This document shows positions 17,218 to 25,458 of a stretch of 57,712 nucleotides of DNA, piece by piece; the stretch's first letter is position 1; each line of letters begins with the position of its first letter. The position numbers and the translations under genes were made by a program. Under the pieces are notes generated by a model. The model searched no databases. It saw only the letters and a list, made by a program, of their open reading frames with translations, and was not told the DNA's origin. This stretch comes from an uncultured Desulfuromonadales bacterium (GTDB lineage Bacteria; Desulfobacterota; Desulfuromonadia; Geobacterales; CAIOGM01): the NCBI GenBank assembly GCA_903929485.1, contig CAIYUY010000277.1, positions 1-57,712 on the forward strand, in the 5' to 3' direction.

Positions 17218-18573
17218 TTACTGGGTGCGGCGACTCCGGTATTCCACCACAACCGGACCGTGCCCTCTTTCGGCGGGACGGGCTGACCGGTCGTCCCGGC
17301 CATGCCACGGTTTTTCCTGGGGTTTGGCCGATCCTCCCGGACCGTTGCTCCGCGGAGCGAATCCCTTGCCGCGGCTGGGAGGAGCCGAAGCCCCCTTGCG
17401 GCCGTAGCCGTTGCCCGAGGAGGGACGGTGGAGAGAGGAGACCGGCTCCAGTCCCGGGATGGTGTGTACCGGGACCTTGTTGCCGATGAAGCGCTCGATC
17501 TTGTCCAGGTAAGCCCGCTCCGATGGTGAGACGAAGGAGATGGCGATGCCGTTGACTCCGGCGCGGCCGGTACGACCGATGCGGTGAACATAATCCTCGG
17601 CGAACCGTGGGATATCGAAGTTGATGACGTGGCTGACGCCGGTGACGTCCAGGCCGCGAGCCGCCACGTCGGTGGCAACCAGGATACGGAGTCGCCCCCC
17701 TTTCATCCGGGCGATGGTCTTGTTCCGCGCATTCTGATTCATGTCGCCATGAAGGGCCGCCACGGCATGACCTTCACCATGCAGTTCGCGGGCCAATTCG
17801 TCGGCATCCTTTTTGGTGGCCGAGAAGATGATGGCCCGGGTAAGGCTGTCGTCGGCGATGAGATTCCGGAGCAGTTCCTTCTTGTGGCTGAGATTGTCGG
17901 CCACGTGAAGGCGCTGTTCGATAAGTTCCTGGGCAGGCTGGTCACCGGAGAGCTCGATCCGTTGCGGGGATTTGAGCATTCTTTGGGAGAGGCGCGCCAA
18001 GGTGGAGTCCATGGTGGCGGTAAACAGGAGTGTCTGACGCTCTTTCGGCGCGGCGGCCACAATGGCGTCCACGTCGTCGCTGAACCCCATATCCAGCATC
18101 CGGTCGGCTTCGTCCAGGATCAGGAGCTCCAGGCGGTTGAACGCAACGCTCCCCCGCGCCATATGGTCGACAAGTCGTCCCGGGGTGGCCACGAGAATGT
18201 CCAGCGGTCCGGCCAGGAGCTTGAACTGTTCCCGGTAGGGCATTCCTCCCACGATGGCGCCGCAGCGTAGTTTCATCCCCTTGCCGTAGTTGCGCGCCGC
18301 TTCCATGACTTGACTGGCCAGCTCACGGGTGGGGGTCAGGACAAGTATCCGGGGACCGTTACCGGGGAGCGTGGAGCGAATTGCAAGCCGCTCCAGCGCC
18401 GGGAGGACGAAGGCCGCGGTCTTGCCTGTGCCGGTGCGGGCCGTGGCGATAAGGTCATGGCCGGCCATGGCCAGGGGGATTGCCTGCTCCTGGATGGGGG
18501 TAGGGGAGGTGTAGCCACAGGCGGTCACCGACGCAAGGATGGCCGGGTTGAGTCCGAGTTCTGCAAATGTCAT
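17218..18573 (-). CDS. DEAD-box RNA helicase, RhlE-like
   Basis: A 451-residue ATP-dependent RNA helicase. Q-motif [14 protein letters not shown], Walker A ARTGTGKT (about residues 44-51), [15 protein letters not shown] (DEAD), SATM, then the second RecA domain with [20 protein letters not shown] and HRIGRTGR. The C-terminal tail from about 375 is basic and low complexity (Gly/Arg/Ser/Pro rich), typical of RhlE-type RNA-binding tails. AAGGAA precedes the ATG. The leader holds a promoter and a terminator-like hairpin (18742-18824), suggesting attenuation. Probable roles are ribosome assembly and RNA decay in the cold. A second helicase of the type is at 47335. Confidence 0.92.
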   Translation of the reverse strand: MTFAELGLNPAILASVTACGYTSPTPIQEQAIPLAMAGHDLIATARTGTGKTAAFVLPALERLAIRSTLPGNGPRILVLTPTRELASQVMEAARNYGKGMKLRCGAIVGGMPYREQFKLLAGPLDILVATPGRLVDHMARGSVAFNRLELLILDEADRMLDMGFSDDVDAIVAAAPKERQTLLFTATMDSTLARLSQRMLKSPQRIELSGDQPAQELIEQRLHVADNLSHKKELLRNLIADDSLTRAIIFSATKKDADELARELHGEGHAVAALHGDMNQNARNKTIARMKGGRLRILVATDVAARGLDVTGVSHVINFDIPRFAEDYVHRIGRTGRAGVNGIAISFVSPSERAYLDKIERFIGNKVPVHTIPGLEPVSSLHRPSSGNGYGRKGASAPPSRGKGFAPRSNGPGGSAKPQEKPWHGRDDRSARPAERGHGPVVVEYRSRRTQ

Positions 18574-18740
18574 GCAATTTCCTTATGATTGGTGTCGGGA
18601 AAGACGTGCGCGACCGCGGGGCCATGAAAAGGTGGCCCTAGGGAGAAGCGGAGTGACGCAGGCAGGCTGTACGGAAAATCTTCGCCTGCCGAGCGTACTG
18701 CACTATCGTGAGGAGATAGCAGGGGGCGGGAAGCGATGAT

Positions 18741-18772
18741 CAAAAGAAAACAGCGGACACCGTACCGCTGTT
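18741..18772 (-). terminator. Terminator-like hairpin in the rhlE leader (attenuator candidate)
   Basis: On the - strand: AACAGCGG, 8-base loop, CCGCTGTT, then TTCTTTTG. It starts only about 17 bases after the predicted transcription start and lies about 170 bases before the rhlE start codon. No other - strand gene lies upstream that it could end, so it either attenuates rhlE or ends a tiny RNA of about 50 bases. Confidence 0.6.
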
Positions 18773-18795
18773 CATGTGGTTACAGTCCATCAAAC

Positions 18796-18824
18796 AGCAT
18801 ACCGGCTTGTTTTTGAAAATGCAA
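18796..18824 (-). promoter_or_regulatory. Sigma-70-type promoter toward the rhlE-like gene
   Basis: On the - strand: TTGCAT, 17-base spacer, TATGCT. Predicted start near 18789, giving an rhlE leader of about 215 bases that first passes the hairpin at 18741-18772. Confidence 0.5.
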
Positions 18825-18855
18825 GGAATAAATTTTGCGCTGCGCCCTTTTTTGG

Positions 18856-18884
18856 TTGAACTTTGCCGGTGAAATACGTAAAGT
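18856..18884 (+). promoter_or_regulatory. Sigma-70-type promoter for mtnP
   Basis: TTGAAC, 17-base spacer, TAAAGT, start expected near 18891, a leader of about 85 bases. Diverges from the rhlE promoter 32 bases away. Confidence 0.4.
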
Positions 18885-18975
18885 TATTTTTCATCCTTCG
18901 ACTTGCGCTCAGGGCGCCGCCTTTCACCCTTCACCCTTCACCATTCACCTTTCACACGGTTTCCCGGGAGTTCTC

Positions 18976-19839
18976 ATGTCCTTACCTACCATCGGCGTTA
19001 TCGGCGGCAGCGGTCTCTATGAAATGGAAGGGATGAGCGATATCAGTTCCGTCACGGTGGAGGGTCCCTTCGGCCCGCCGTCCGACGAGTACATTACCGG
19101 TATTCTTGACGGGGTGCGCCTGGTCTTTCTTCCGCGGCATGGCCGCGGACACCGGTTCCTCCCCTCGGAGATCAACTACCGGGCCAATATCTGGGGGATG
19201 AAAAAACTCGGCGTTCAGCGGATTATTTCGGTTTCGGCGGTGGGGAGCATGAAAGAGGAGATAGTTCCCGGTCATATCGTCATTCCGGATCAGTTCATCG
19301 ACCGGACCAAGGGGCTCCGAAAGGATACTTTTTTCGGCGAAGGAGTCGTGGGTCATGTCCAGTTCGCCGATCCGCTCTGCGCCGACCTTTCCCGGTTGCT
19401 CCATGACGCGGCGGTGGATGCGGGGGCTACGGTGCATGGGGGCGGGGCATACGTCTGCATGGAAGGGCCGGCTTTTTCCACCCGCGCGGAGTCATTCATG
19501 TATCGCTCCCTGGGCGCATCGGTCATTGGCATGACGAATCTCACCGAGGCGAAGCTGGCTCGGGAGGCGGAGATCTGTTATGGAACCATTGCTCTTTCCA
19601 CGGACTATGACTGCTGGCACGAAACCCACGACGACGTCTCCATCGAGGCGATCATGGCAATCATCAGCAGCAACGTGTCCATGGCCAAGAGCATCATCCG
19701 TCATGCTGTCGGCGCTATCGGTCTTGGCCGATCCTGTCCCTGCGTTTCAGCGCTTCAGCACGCGATCATCACCGACCGGAGCATGATTCCGGCGGCGACC
19801 AGGGAGAAGTTGGAAATAATCATAGGAAAATATCTTTAG
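18976..19839 (+). CDS. mtnP: S-methyl-5'-thioadenosine phosphorylase
   Basis: A 287-residue member of the MTAP/PNP family; it splits methylthioadenosine with phosphate to adenine and methylthioribose-1-phosphate in methionine salvage. IGVIGGSGLYEMEG at the N-terminus, FLPRHGRGHRFLPSEINYRANIW (about residues 53-75), SAVGSMKE, the substrate segment YVCMEGPAFSTRAES near 157-171 and GMTNLTEAKLAREAEICY identify it. The frame is open to 18835 but ATG 18976 follows GGGAG and matches the family start. The pfkB-type kinase begins 12 bases after the stop, so they form an operon. Confidence 0.92.
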   Translation: MSLPTIGVIGGSGLYEMEGMSDISSVTVEGPFGPPSDEYITGILDGVRLVFLPRHGRGHRFLPSEINYRANIWGMKKLGVQRIISVSAVGSMKEEIVPGHIVIPDQFIDRTKGLRKDTFFGEGVVGHVQFADPLCADLSRLLHDAAVDAGATVHGGGAYVCMEGPAFSTRAESFMYRSLGASVIGMTNLTEAKLAREAEICYGTIALSTDYDCWHETHDDVSIEAIMAIISSNVSMAKSIIRHAVGAIGLGRSCPCVSALQHAIITDRSMIPAATREKLEIIIGKYL

Positions 19840-19851
19840 GAGCATGATGCT

Positions 19852-20790
19852 ATGAGCATAGTCGTTGTCGGCACCGTTGCCTTTGATACCGTGGAAACTC
19901 CTTTCGGCCGTGGAGAAAACGTTCTGGGTGGTTCGGCCACCTATTTTTCCACCTCGGCCAGCTTTTTTACCGATGTGAGCTTGGTGGCGGTGGTGGGAGA
20001 GGATTTTCCCGAAGAGCACGTGGCCTTTCTCAAGTCCCGGGAGATCGATACCGCCGGGTTGACCCGGATTCCCGGTAAGACCTTTCACTGGAGCGGTAAA
20101 TACGGGTATGACCTTAATGAAGCTCAGACCCTGGATACCCAACTCAACGTCCTGATGGAATTTCGCCCCGACCTTCCCGAGAGCTATCGTGACGCGGAGT
20201 ATCTCTTCCTGGCCAATATTGATCCCGATTTGCAACTGGAGGTCCTGAGTCAGGTCCGCAAGCCCCGGTTGGTGGCCTGCGACACCATGAACTTCTGGAT
20301 CTCCTCCAAGCCGGAGGCGCTGCGTGAGGTGCTCCGGAAGGTAGACATCGTGGTTATTAACGAGGGGGAGGCGCGCCAGTTCACCGGTGAGGCCAATCTT
20401 GTCAAAGCGGCTCGTCGGATTATCGAGCTGGGGTGCAAGCGCCTGGTCATCAAACGGGGCGAATACGGAGTTCTCATGTTTACCGCGGATTCTCTCTTCG
20501 CCGCGCCGGCCTACCCGTTGGAGGAGGTCTTCGATCCCACCGGCGCCGGCGATACCTTTGCGGGGGGCTTCATGGGGTATCTTGCCAACACAGGGAATAT
20601 CTCCGAAGAAGGGTTCCGGCAGGCCATCGTCTTCGGAAGTGTCATGGCCTCGTTCAATGTGGAGGATTTCAGCCTCAACCGGATGAAGCGGCTCTCCTAT
20701 CCGGAAATTGAAACCCGATACCGGAGTTTCAAGGCGTTGACCCATTTCCAGGAACTCCCTGACGGTCCATGGTTGGGTAAGGTTGGCTAG
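19852..20790 (+). CDS. PfkB-family carbohydrate/nucleoside kinase
   Basis: A 312-residue sugar kinase of the ribokinase/PfkB family. The first signature region is VLGGSATYFSTSASFF (about residues 24-39) and the second, DPTGAGDTFAGGFMGY (about 226-241), carries the catalytic Asp and anion hole. AGGAG sits upstream of the ATG. It follows mtnP directly; a substrate linked to methylthioadenosine or nucleoside salvage is an attractive inference but not shown by the sequence. The first 20 residues look like a nucleotide-sugar Rossmann start (VVVGTVAFDTVETPFG), typical of a subgroup of unknown specificity. Confidence 0.85.
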   Translation: MSIVVVGTVAFDTVETPFGRGENVLGGSATYFSTSASFFTDVSLVAVVGEDFPEEHVAFLKSREIDTAGLTRIPGKTFHWSGKYGYDLNEAQTLDTQLNVLMEFRPDLPESYRDAEYLFLANIDPDLQLEVLSQVRKPRLVACDTMNFWISSKPEALREVLRKVDIVVINEGEARQFTGEANLVKAARRIIELGCKRLVIKRGEYGVLMFTADSLFAAPAYPLEEVFDPTGAGDTFAGGFMGYLANTGNISEEGFRQAIVFGSVMASFNVEDFSLNRMKRLSYPEIETRYRSFKALTHFQELPDGPWLGKVG

Positions 20791-20854
20791 GTTGACTTCA
20801 TGAAATATGTTTGTTATGCTGTGTGCCGGTAGATTCCGGACAATCAGGAGAATA

Positions 20855-21598
20855 ATGAAACCAGGTCGTATGGGCTCCCTTCTGTTTGTGCTGCTGATAG
20901 CCGGTTGCGGCGCCAACGATAAGGTGAAAAAGGATGCGTCCTATCATTATCAGATGGGGGCGTCCTTTCTCCAGGAGAGGAACTATACTTCCGCTCTCAC
21001 CGAGCTGACCGAGAGCGACAGGCTTACTCCTGACGAGCCGGAACTTCTCTTTAATCTGGGTTTGGCGTATTATTATAAAAATCAGTACCAAGCAGCCGAA
21101 CAGCGTTTTCTGAGGGCTCTGGATCTTCGGAAGGAATTTTCCCAGGCTCGCAACTATCTGGGTGATACCTACTTGAGGATGCAGCGTTGGGATGAGGCCA
21201 TCGTCCAGTTTACCATTGTCAGCGAGGATCTTTTCTCCACTGAACAAGAAAATGCCGGGATTAACCTGGGAATGGCCTATCTGGGCAAGGGGGAGACCGC
21301 CATGGCCCTGTCCGCGCTTCGCCCGCGGGTCATCGCAAATCCCCGGAATCCCACGGCGCACCTGTTTCTGGGACGGGCCTATTTCGCCGACGGCAAGCTC
21401 AAGGCGGCCATGGCCGAGTACCTGGAGGCGCTGCGGATTGTACCTGATTATGCCGAGGTTCAGTATTATCTTGGCCTTGCCTGTCTGAAGGCTGGTCTGC
21501 CTCGTGAGGCTAACATCGCCTTTGGCGAGGTGGTTCGTCTTGCTCCGTACTCCGAGCTGGGCAGGCTTTCCCGGGAGAAGTTGGACGGTGAGAAGTGA
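20855..21598 (+). CDS. TPR-repeat lipoprotein
   Basis: A 247-residue protein with a lipoprotein signal (LLFVLLIAGCG, lipobox Cys about residue 18) and at least five tetratricopeptide repeats from about residue 30 (e.g. ELLFNLGLAYYYKNQYQAAEQ, then ARNYLGDTYLRMQRWDEAI, AHLFLGRAYFADGKLKAAM). This architecture is like PilF/PilW pilotins of type IV pili and like NfrB- or BamD-type scaffolds; the context gives no decision. ATG 20855 has CAGGAG upstream; the frame open to 20807 would spoil the signal peptide. It is followed at once by the RodZ-like gene, so co-expressed. Confidence 0.8.
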   Translation: MKPGRMGSLLFVLLIAGCGANDKVKKDASYHYQMGASFLQERNYTSALTELTESDRLTPDEPELLFNLGLAYYYKNQYQAAEQRFLRALDLRKEFSQARNYLGDTYLRMQRWDEAIVQFTIVSEDLFSTEQENAGINLGMAYLGKGETAMALSALRPRVIANPRNPTAHLFLGRAYFADGKLKAAMAEYLEALRIVPDYAEVQYYLGLACLKAGLPREANIAFGEVVRLAPYSELGRLSREKLDGEK

Positions 21599-21600
21599 AC

Positions 21601-22410
21601 ATGACGCAGCCCGCAAGGTTATCTGATGTTCTGACGCCGGGGGGAGAGTTGCGGGTCGCGCGGGAAGGACGGGGAATGTCCCTGGACGACGCGGCCCGGG
21701 AAACCTGTATCGGCGTCTCATATCTGGAGGCGTTGGAAGCCGACCGATATGAGCAGTTGCCGAGTCCTGCCTATGTCAAAGGGATCATCAGGAGTTATGC
21801 GCGAATCCTTGGGATTGCGCCTGGGCCTCTCGTCGATCGCTACGCGCAGGGGGCGGAACCGAAAGAAGAGGACGAGGAACATGCCGGGAGAGGTCTCGTC
21901 TTGCTGGGCCAAAAGTTGTGGCTTCAGCTGCTGATCATGGGAGTGGTCATCTGTGTCGGCTATCTGCTGACCCAGCGGGACGCCGGTCATGATCTGACGC
22001 CGGTTCCCGCCGGACAGATGGTGACCGCCGCTCTCCCCTTGCAGGCGATTCTGCCGCCTCGGTCCTCCCCTGTCCGTGTCGCTTCTCCCACGGTCGTTCC
22101 GGCGGCAGTTTCGCAAAGCGAGGAGCTTTCAGTGGAGAGCAAGGCGACGCCGGTAACCCGTAAGTCGGTTCTCAAGGCGAAGATTCTTTCCCCTTGCCAA
22201 TTGACCATGATTATTGATGATATGCCGTCTCAGCTGTACGATCTGAAACCTGGAGACCAGGTGGAGTGGATCGGTGAGCGTTATTTCGCCCTGGAGATGA
22301 CCGACGCAGGGGCCATGGAAGCGGAACTGAACGGCAGGCCACTCCCCCCCCTGGGAAAAAGCGGCGCCGCGACGACGGTCGTGGTGACGGCTGACGGTCA
22401 AATCCAGTAA
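21601..22410 (+). CDS. RodZ-like helix-turn-helix membrane protein
   Basis: A 269-residue protein with a cytoplasmic Cro-type helix-turn-helix (about residues 16-80: GMSLDDAARETCIGVSYLEALE, then LPSPAYVKGIIRSYARILGI), one TM (about 102-121, WLQLLIMGVVICVGYLL), a Pro/Ser-rich linker and a C-terminal periplasmic beta domain of the DUF4115 type. This is the RodZ layout, a protein linking MreB to cell shape. GTG 21595 is an alternative start overlapping the previous stop; ATG 21601 is chosen. Paired with the TPR lipoprotein; an envelope-assembly role is likely. Confidence 0.82.
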   Translation: MTQPARLSDVLTPGGELRVAREGRGMSLDDAARETCIGVSYLEALEADRYEQLPSPAYVKGIIRSYARILGIAPGPLVDRYAQGAEPKEEDEEHAGRGLVLLGQKLWLQLLIMGVVICVGYLLTQRDAGHDLTPVPAGQMVTAALPLQAILPPRSSPVRVASPTVVPAAVSQSEELSVESKATPVTRKSVLKAKILSPCQLTMIIDDMPSQLYDLKPGDQVEWIGERYFALEMTDAGAMEAELNGRPLPPLGKSGAATTVVVTADGQIQ

Positions 22411-22472
22411 TTCAAGCCCCCCTCCGGCCGTTTAAGGGGGATTACAAAAAATGCAGACCCGGGAGGAATATT

Positions 22473-22925
22473 ATGAAACCGATTCACACCATTCTCTTCG
22501 CCACCGATTTCACCGAAAACTGTGAACATGCTTTTCAGTACGCCCTTGGGTTCGCCAAACAGTTCGGATCGAGGCTTATCATCATGCATGTCATTAATGA
22601 GCCGGTAGATCTGCGGGGGTTCTATGTTCCGCACATCTCCTTCGAGTCGCTGGAAAAAGAGATCGCCGAAGGGGCTGACGCCATGATGCAGAAGTTTTGC
22701 CGCATGCAGATGGGGGAGTTTACCGATTTCGAGTCCTGTCTTGCCACGGGAGTTCCCTACGAGGAGATCCTCAAGAAGGCTCGGGAGGTGAGCGCCTCGT
22801 TGATCGTCATGGGAACCCAGGGACGAACGGGACTTGATCACCTTCTCTTCGGGAGCACCGCGGAGAGTGTTTTCCGTCGAGCCACCTGTCCGGTGATGAC
22901 AGTTCGCTTACCGGAAACCGTGTAG
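22473..22925 (+). CDS. Universal stress protein (UspA family)
   Basis: A 150-residue single-domain Usp. The N-terminal HTILFATDFTENCEHAFQYA and the C-terminal nucleotide-binding motif G-T-Q-G-R-T-G, nine residues, G-S-T are present, so it is of the ATP-binding type. GGGAGGA precedes the ATG. Such proteins modulate stress survival in the cytoplasm; partners are unknown. Stands between the RodZ-like gene and an FAD dehydrogenase without overlap. Confidence 0.93.
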   Translation: MKPIHTILFATDFTENCEHAFQYALGFAKQFGSRLIIMHVINEPVDLRGFYVPHISFESLEKEIAEGADAMMQKFCRMQMGEFTDFESCLATGVPYEEILKKAREVSASLIVMGTQGRTGLDHLLFGSTAESVFRRATCPVMTVRLPETV

Positions 22926-22944
22926 CCGGCGTCTCCACCATAAC

Positions 22945-24543
22945 ATGCCGATACTGATCCGCGACCTCATCCTTACCCCCGGCGAGTCGGAAGAGCTGCT
23001 TCGTGGGGAGATTCTTCGCCGCTTCTCCCTGGACTCCTCCGATCTTCTGGCATTCCGGGTGGTCCGGAGCGGGATCGATGCCCGGAAGAAGTACCGTATC
23101 CGTCTGGTTTGCACGGTGGAATTCTCCCTTGCGGACGAGGTCGCTTTTCTGGCCAGGTATGCCGGGGAGCCGGATGTTATTTTTGCGCCTCTCCTGACGC
23201 CTCGACTATTCCCCAGGATAGAGGAGAAAACTCCCATCGTCATTGTGGGGGCCGGACCAGCCGGACTCTTTGCCGCCCTTCGTCTGGCGGAGTACGGGCT
23301 CACCGCCACGCTTCTGGAGCGGGGGAAGCCGGTTCAGGAGCGATTGGCCGATGTGCAAAGCTTCTGGAGCCGGGGAGAGCTGGACGAGGGTAGTAACGTT
23401 CAGTTCGGGGAAGGGGGAGCCGGGACTTTTTCCGACGGCAAGCTGACGACCCGGGTGAGGGATGTCAACATGGCCTGGGTTCTGGAAAAACTGGCCCGGT
23501 TCGGCGCTCCCCCCGAGATTCTGATTCAGGCCAAGCCCCACATCGGCACCGACCGGCTTCGTCAGGTGGTGGTGGCGTTGCGGGAGGAGCTGACAGCTTC
23601 CGGTTTCACTGTCCGTTTCGGCGCCAAACTCACCGGGTTTGGGGTCAGGGAAGGGTGCGTGGCGACGGCCATGGTTAACGGACGCGAGGAGCTGCCATGC
23701 GACCATCTGATCCTGGCGCCGGGGCACAGCGCCCGGGACACCTATGGGATGCTGGCGGATCATGGGGTCAGGATGGAGCCCAAACCCTTTGCCGTGGGGG
23801 TTCGGGTGGAGCACCCCCAGGAGTTGATCAACCGAATCCAGTACGGCCATCCCGCCCCCGCGCAGCTCCCCCCCGCCGATTACGCCGTGACTTACAACAA
23901 CCTGGCCAGTGGCCGTTCCGCTTACTCTTTCTGCATGTGTCCCGGAGGGGTAGTCATGGGGGGGAGTTCCGAGAGGGGTGGGATCGTCACCAACGGGATG
24001 AGCAATCATCTCCGCAATTCCCCCCATGCCAACAGCGCCCTGGTGGTCAACGTGGCTGTCCGTGATTTTCCCGGCGATGGTCCCCTGGCAGGGATCAGGT
24101 TCCAGCGGGAGCTGGAGCGTTCGGCCTATGCCGCGGGCGGGGGGGATTACCGCGCCCCGGGGCAGAACCTCATGGACTTTCTGGAAATGCGGACCGGGCG
24201 CCGCTACGCCTCTTCCTATCAGCCCGGTGTCCGGGAGTGCGACCTGGGAGCACTCCTCCCCGGCTTCGTCACCGAGACCCTTCGTGAAGGGATTCGCGCC
24301 TTTGACCGGAAGATGAAAGGTTTCGTCACCGAGGCCGCCACCCTCACCGGCGTGGAGAGCAGAACCTCCGCTCCCTTGCGCATCGTCCGGGGGGACGACT
24401 GCCACTCCGTGACGTTTCGGGGGCTCTATCCGGCGGGGGAAGGGGCCGGTTATGCCGGCGGCATCATGAGCGCCGCCCTTGACGGCATCCGGGTGGCGGA
24501 CGCCATTGCGAAGGAATTACACCGTACTGGGGGAGTGTCATGA
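22945..24543 (+). CDS. FAD-dependent dehydrogenase, COG2509 type
   Basis: A 532-residue flavoprotein. An N-terminal ferredoxin-like domain (about 1-90) precedes the FAD-binding motif IVIVGAGPAGLFAALRLAEYG (residues about 97-117; G-x-G-x-x-G), then the long family block with NVQFGEGGAGTFSDGKLTTR near 150-169 and PGHSARDTY near 258. The C-terminal GLYPAGEGAGYAGGIMSAA closes the FAD site. Substrate and partner are unknown for the family. No clear ribosome binding site lies before the ATG, so a different start is possible. Its stop overlaps the next start (ATGA). Confidence 0.85.
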   Translation: MPILIRDLILTPGESEELLRGEILRRFSLDSSDLLAFRVVRSGIDARKKYRIRLVCTVEFSLADEVAFLARYAGEPDVIFAPLLTPRLFPRIEEKTPIVIVGAGPAGLFAALRLAEYGLTATLLERGKPVQERLADVQSFWSRGELDEGSNVQFGEGGAGTFSDGKLTTRVRDVNMAWVLEKLARFGAPPEILIQAKPHIGTDRLRQVVVALREELTASGFTVRFGAKLTGFGVREGCVATAMVNGREELPCDHLILAPGHSARDTYGMLADHGVRMEPKPFAVGVRVEHPQELINRIQYGHPAPAQLPPADYAVTYNNLASGRSAYSFCMCPGGVVMGGSSERGGIVTNGMSNHLRNSPHANSALVVNVAVRDFPGDGPLAGIRFQRELERSAYAAGGGDYRAPGQNLMDFLEMRTGRRYASSYQPGVRECDLGALLPGFVTETLREGIRAFDRKMKGFVTEAATLTGVESRTSAPLRIVRGDDCHSVTFRGLYPAGEGAGYAGGIMSAALDGIRVADAIAKELHRTGGVS

Positions 24544-24920
24544 GCAGATACGGCGATGTTGCTGTGCGAGCGGTCACGATAGTTGCCGAGGACAATGTCT
24601 CCCCAAAAAGCGCCTGGGAAAAAGCTGTCAGAGAGTTTTATCCGTCAAGTGAGTCCTCTCAGTGGAAGGCCTGCCCTCGAAATACTTTTTTAGGATTGTG
24701 TGAAGACGGAATTATAGATGGAGTTAAGAACGGAGATTATTGTCGATCAAAGAACAACAAAGAGTACGCCTTGCGGGCAGTGGCTCTCCTTACGAAAAAT
24801 CCGGAGCTTGCTCTTGATGAAAAAGAACTTTGGAGCAGGGTAGGAGGAACGACCACTCCAAATTCTCAAATGGATATCGTCATATCACTTTGGAACGCGG
24901 GGTTGATTTGTGACGGATAA
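24540..24920 (+). CDS. Conserved hypothetical protein
   Basis: A 126-residue soluble protein that I do not place firmly; it resembles, by memory only, small proteins of the DUF6979 type (start S-R-Y-G-D-V-A-V-R-A). Visible: a helical N-terminus, KACPRNTFLGLCEDGIIDGV near residue 45-64, and YALRAVALLTKNPELALDEKELW near 79-101, suggesting an all-helical, winged-helix-like fold. The ATG overlaps the stop of the FAD dehydrogenase, but its base composition is more A/T-rich, as if acquired. Repeats follow it. Confidence 0.65.
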   Translation: MSRYGDVAVRAVTIVAEDNVSPKSAWEKAVREFYPSSESSQWKACPRNTFLGLCEDGIIDGVKNGDYCRSKNNKEYALRAVALLTKNPELALDEKELWSRVGGTTTPNSQMDIVISLWNAGLICDG

Positions 24921-24963
24921 GTCTTGCACCTACAAATAACCATTTCCCGCTGATTACGCTTTT

Positions 24964-25056
24964 AACCCCATCCCCACCCTAACCCTCCCCTTGAAAGGGA
25001 GGGGATTTTTAGGCTCCTCCCCTTTCAAGGGGGAGGCTGGGAGGGGGATGGGGTCA
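24964..25056. repeat. Large imperfect palindrome (C-rich/G-rich arms)
   Basis: The left arm AACCCCATCCCCACCCTAAC, continuing CCTCCCCTTGAAAGGGAGGGG, pairs with the right arm CCTCCCCTTTCAAGGGGGAGG...GGGATGGGGT. The ACCCCATCC / GGATGGGGT ends are exact complements. This CCCATCCCC-type element is, from memory, a frequent intergenic repeat in several phyla. No coding potential. Confidence 0.75.
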
Positions 25057-25116
25057 CGGTGGCGATGGATCAAATTTTGATTGTACTGTGCCAATTTATT
25101 TGTTTGCTGAAGAGTG

Positions 25117-25195
25117 GTAGGTCAGGTCAGGCGTCAGGCGTAACCCGACGATTTGGAGGTGTAGGGTCACGCGATGAGGCCGCTAACCGACCTAC
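25117..25195. repeat. Degenerate palindromic element with GTAGGTC ends
   Basis: Ends GTAGGTC (25117-25123) and GACCTAC (25189-25195) are inverted; inner GCGTAACCC (25138-25146) pairs with GGGTCACGC with one mismatch. It resembles widespread GTAGGTCGGGTTA-type intergenic repeats and lies just before the small gene at 25216. Confidence 0.55.
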
Positions 25196-25215
25196 GACTG
25201 AAAAGAGGATTTAAA

Positions 25216-25440
25216 ATGTCTATCACCGAAAGAGTTGACGATCTATTCAGGAAAGCAATTGGTTGCAATCATTGCTTCGAACAAAACTGGGTACAACATG
25301 CACAAATCAAATATGAGGCGAAGATATCCACTATCCTGCCTGATGCTACGATAGTTACTACACTGAATTATGCCCATAGAAAATCAAATCAGGAGCAATC
25401 TGAGGAGATTTGTCGATTGCAAAAAATAATTGCTCAGTGA
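25216..25440 (+). CDS. Small hypothetical protein upstream of hicB
   Basis: A 74-residue protein without a recognised domain. It starts MSITERVDDLFRKAIGCNHC and has a Lys/Gln-rich helical end. AGAGG lies before the ATG at 25216; the frame is open back to 25174 through the repeat end, which is less likely. The stop is 18 bases before hicB, so the two may be one operon. It does not show the HicA double-stranded-RNA-binding-like pattern, so if it is the partner of HicB it is not a classical HicA. A/T-rich compared with neighbours. Confidence 0.5.
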   Translation: MSITERVDDLFRKAIGCNHCFEQNWVQHAQIKYEAKISTILPDATIVTTLNYAHRKSNQEQSEEICRLQKIIAQ

Positions 25441-25458
25441 ATGATTTGAGGGTAGGAC

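Larger units (their letters stand above)
18574..18975. other. Intergenic regulatory region between rhlE-like and mtnP
   Basis: No gene is seen. Reading - toward rhlE: promoter 18796-18824, terminator-like hairpin 18742-18772, then a 7-bp stem (GGCAGGC 18661-18667 / GCCTGCC 18684-18690) in the leader. Reading +: promoter 18856-18884 for mtnP, a short TTCGACTTGCGCTCAG repeat remnant (18898-18913) and a run of near-tandem TTCACC(C/A)TTC units (18921-18955) before the mtnP ribosome binding site. Confidence 0.6.

Noticed and set aside
25261-25275. C-N-H-C in the 74-residue protein as a heme motif
   Set aside because: Heme c attachment needs C-x-x-C-H; the next residue is Phe.
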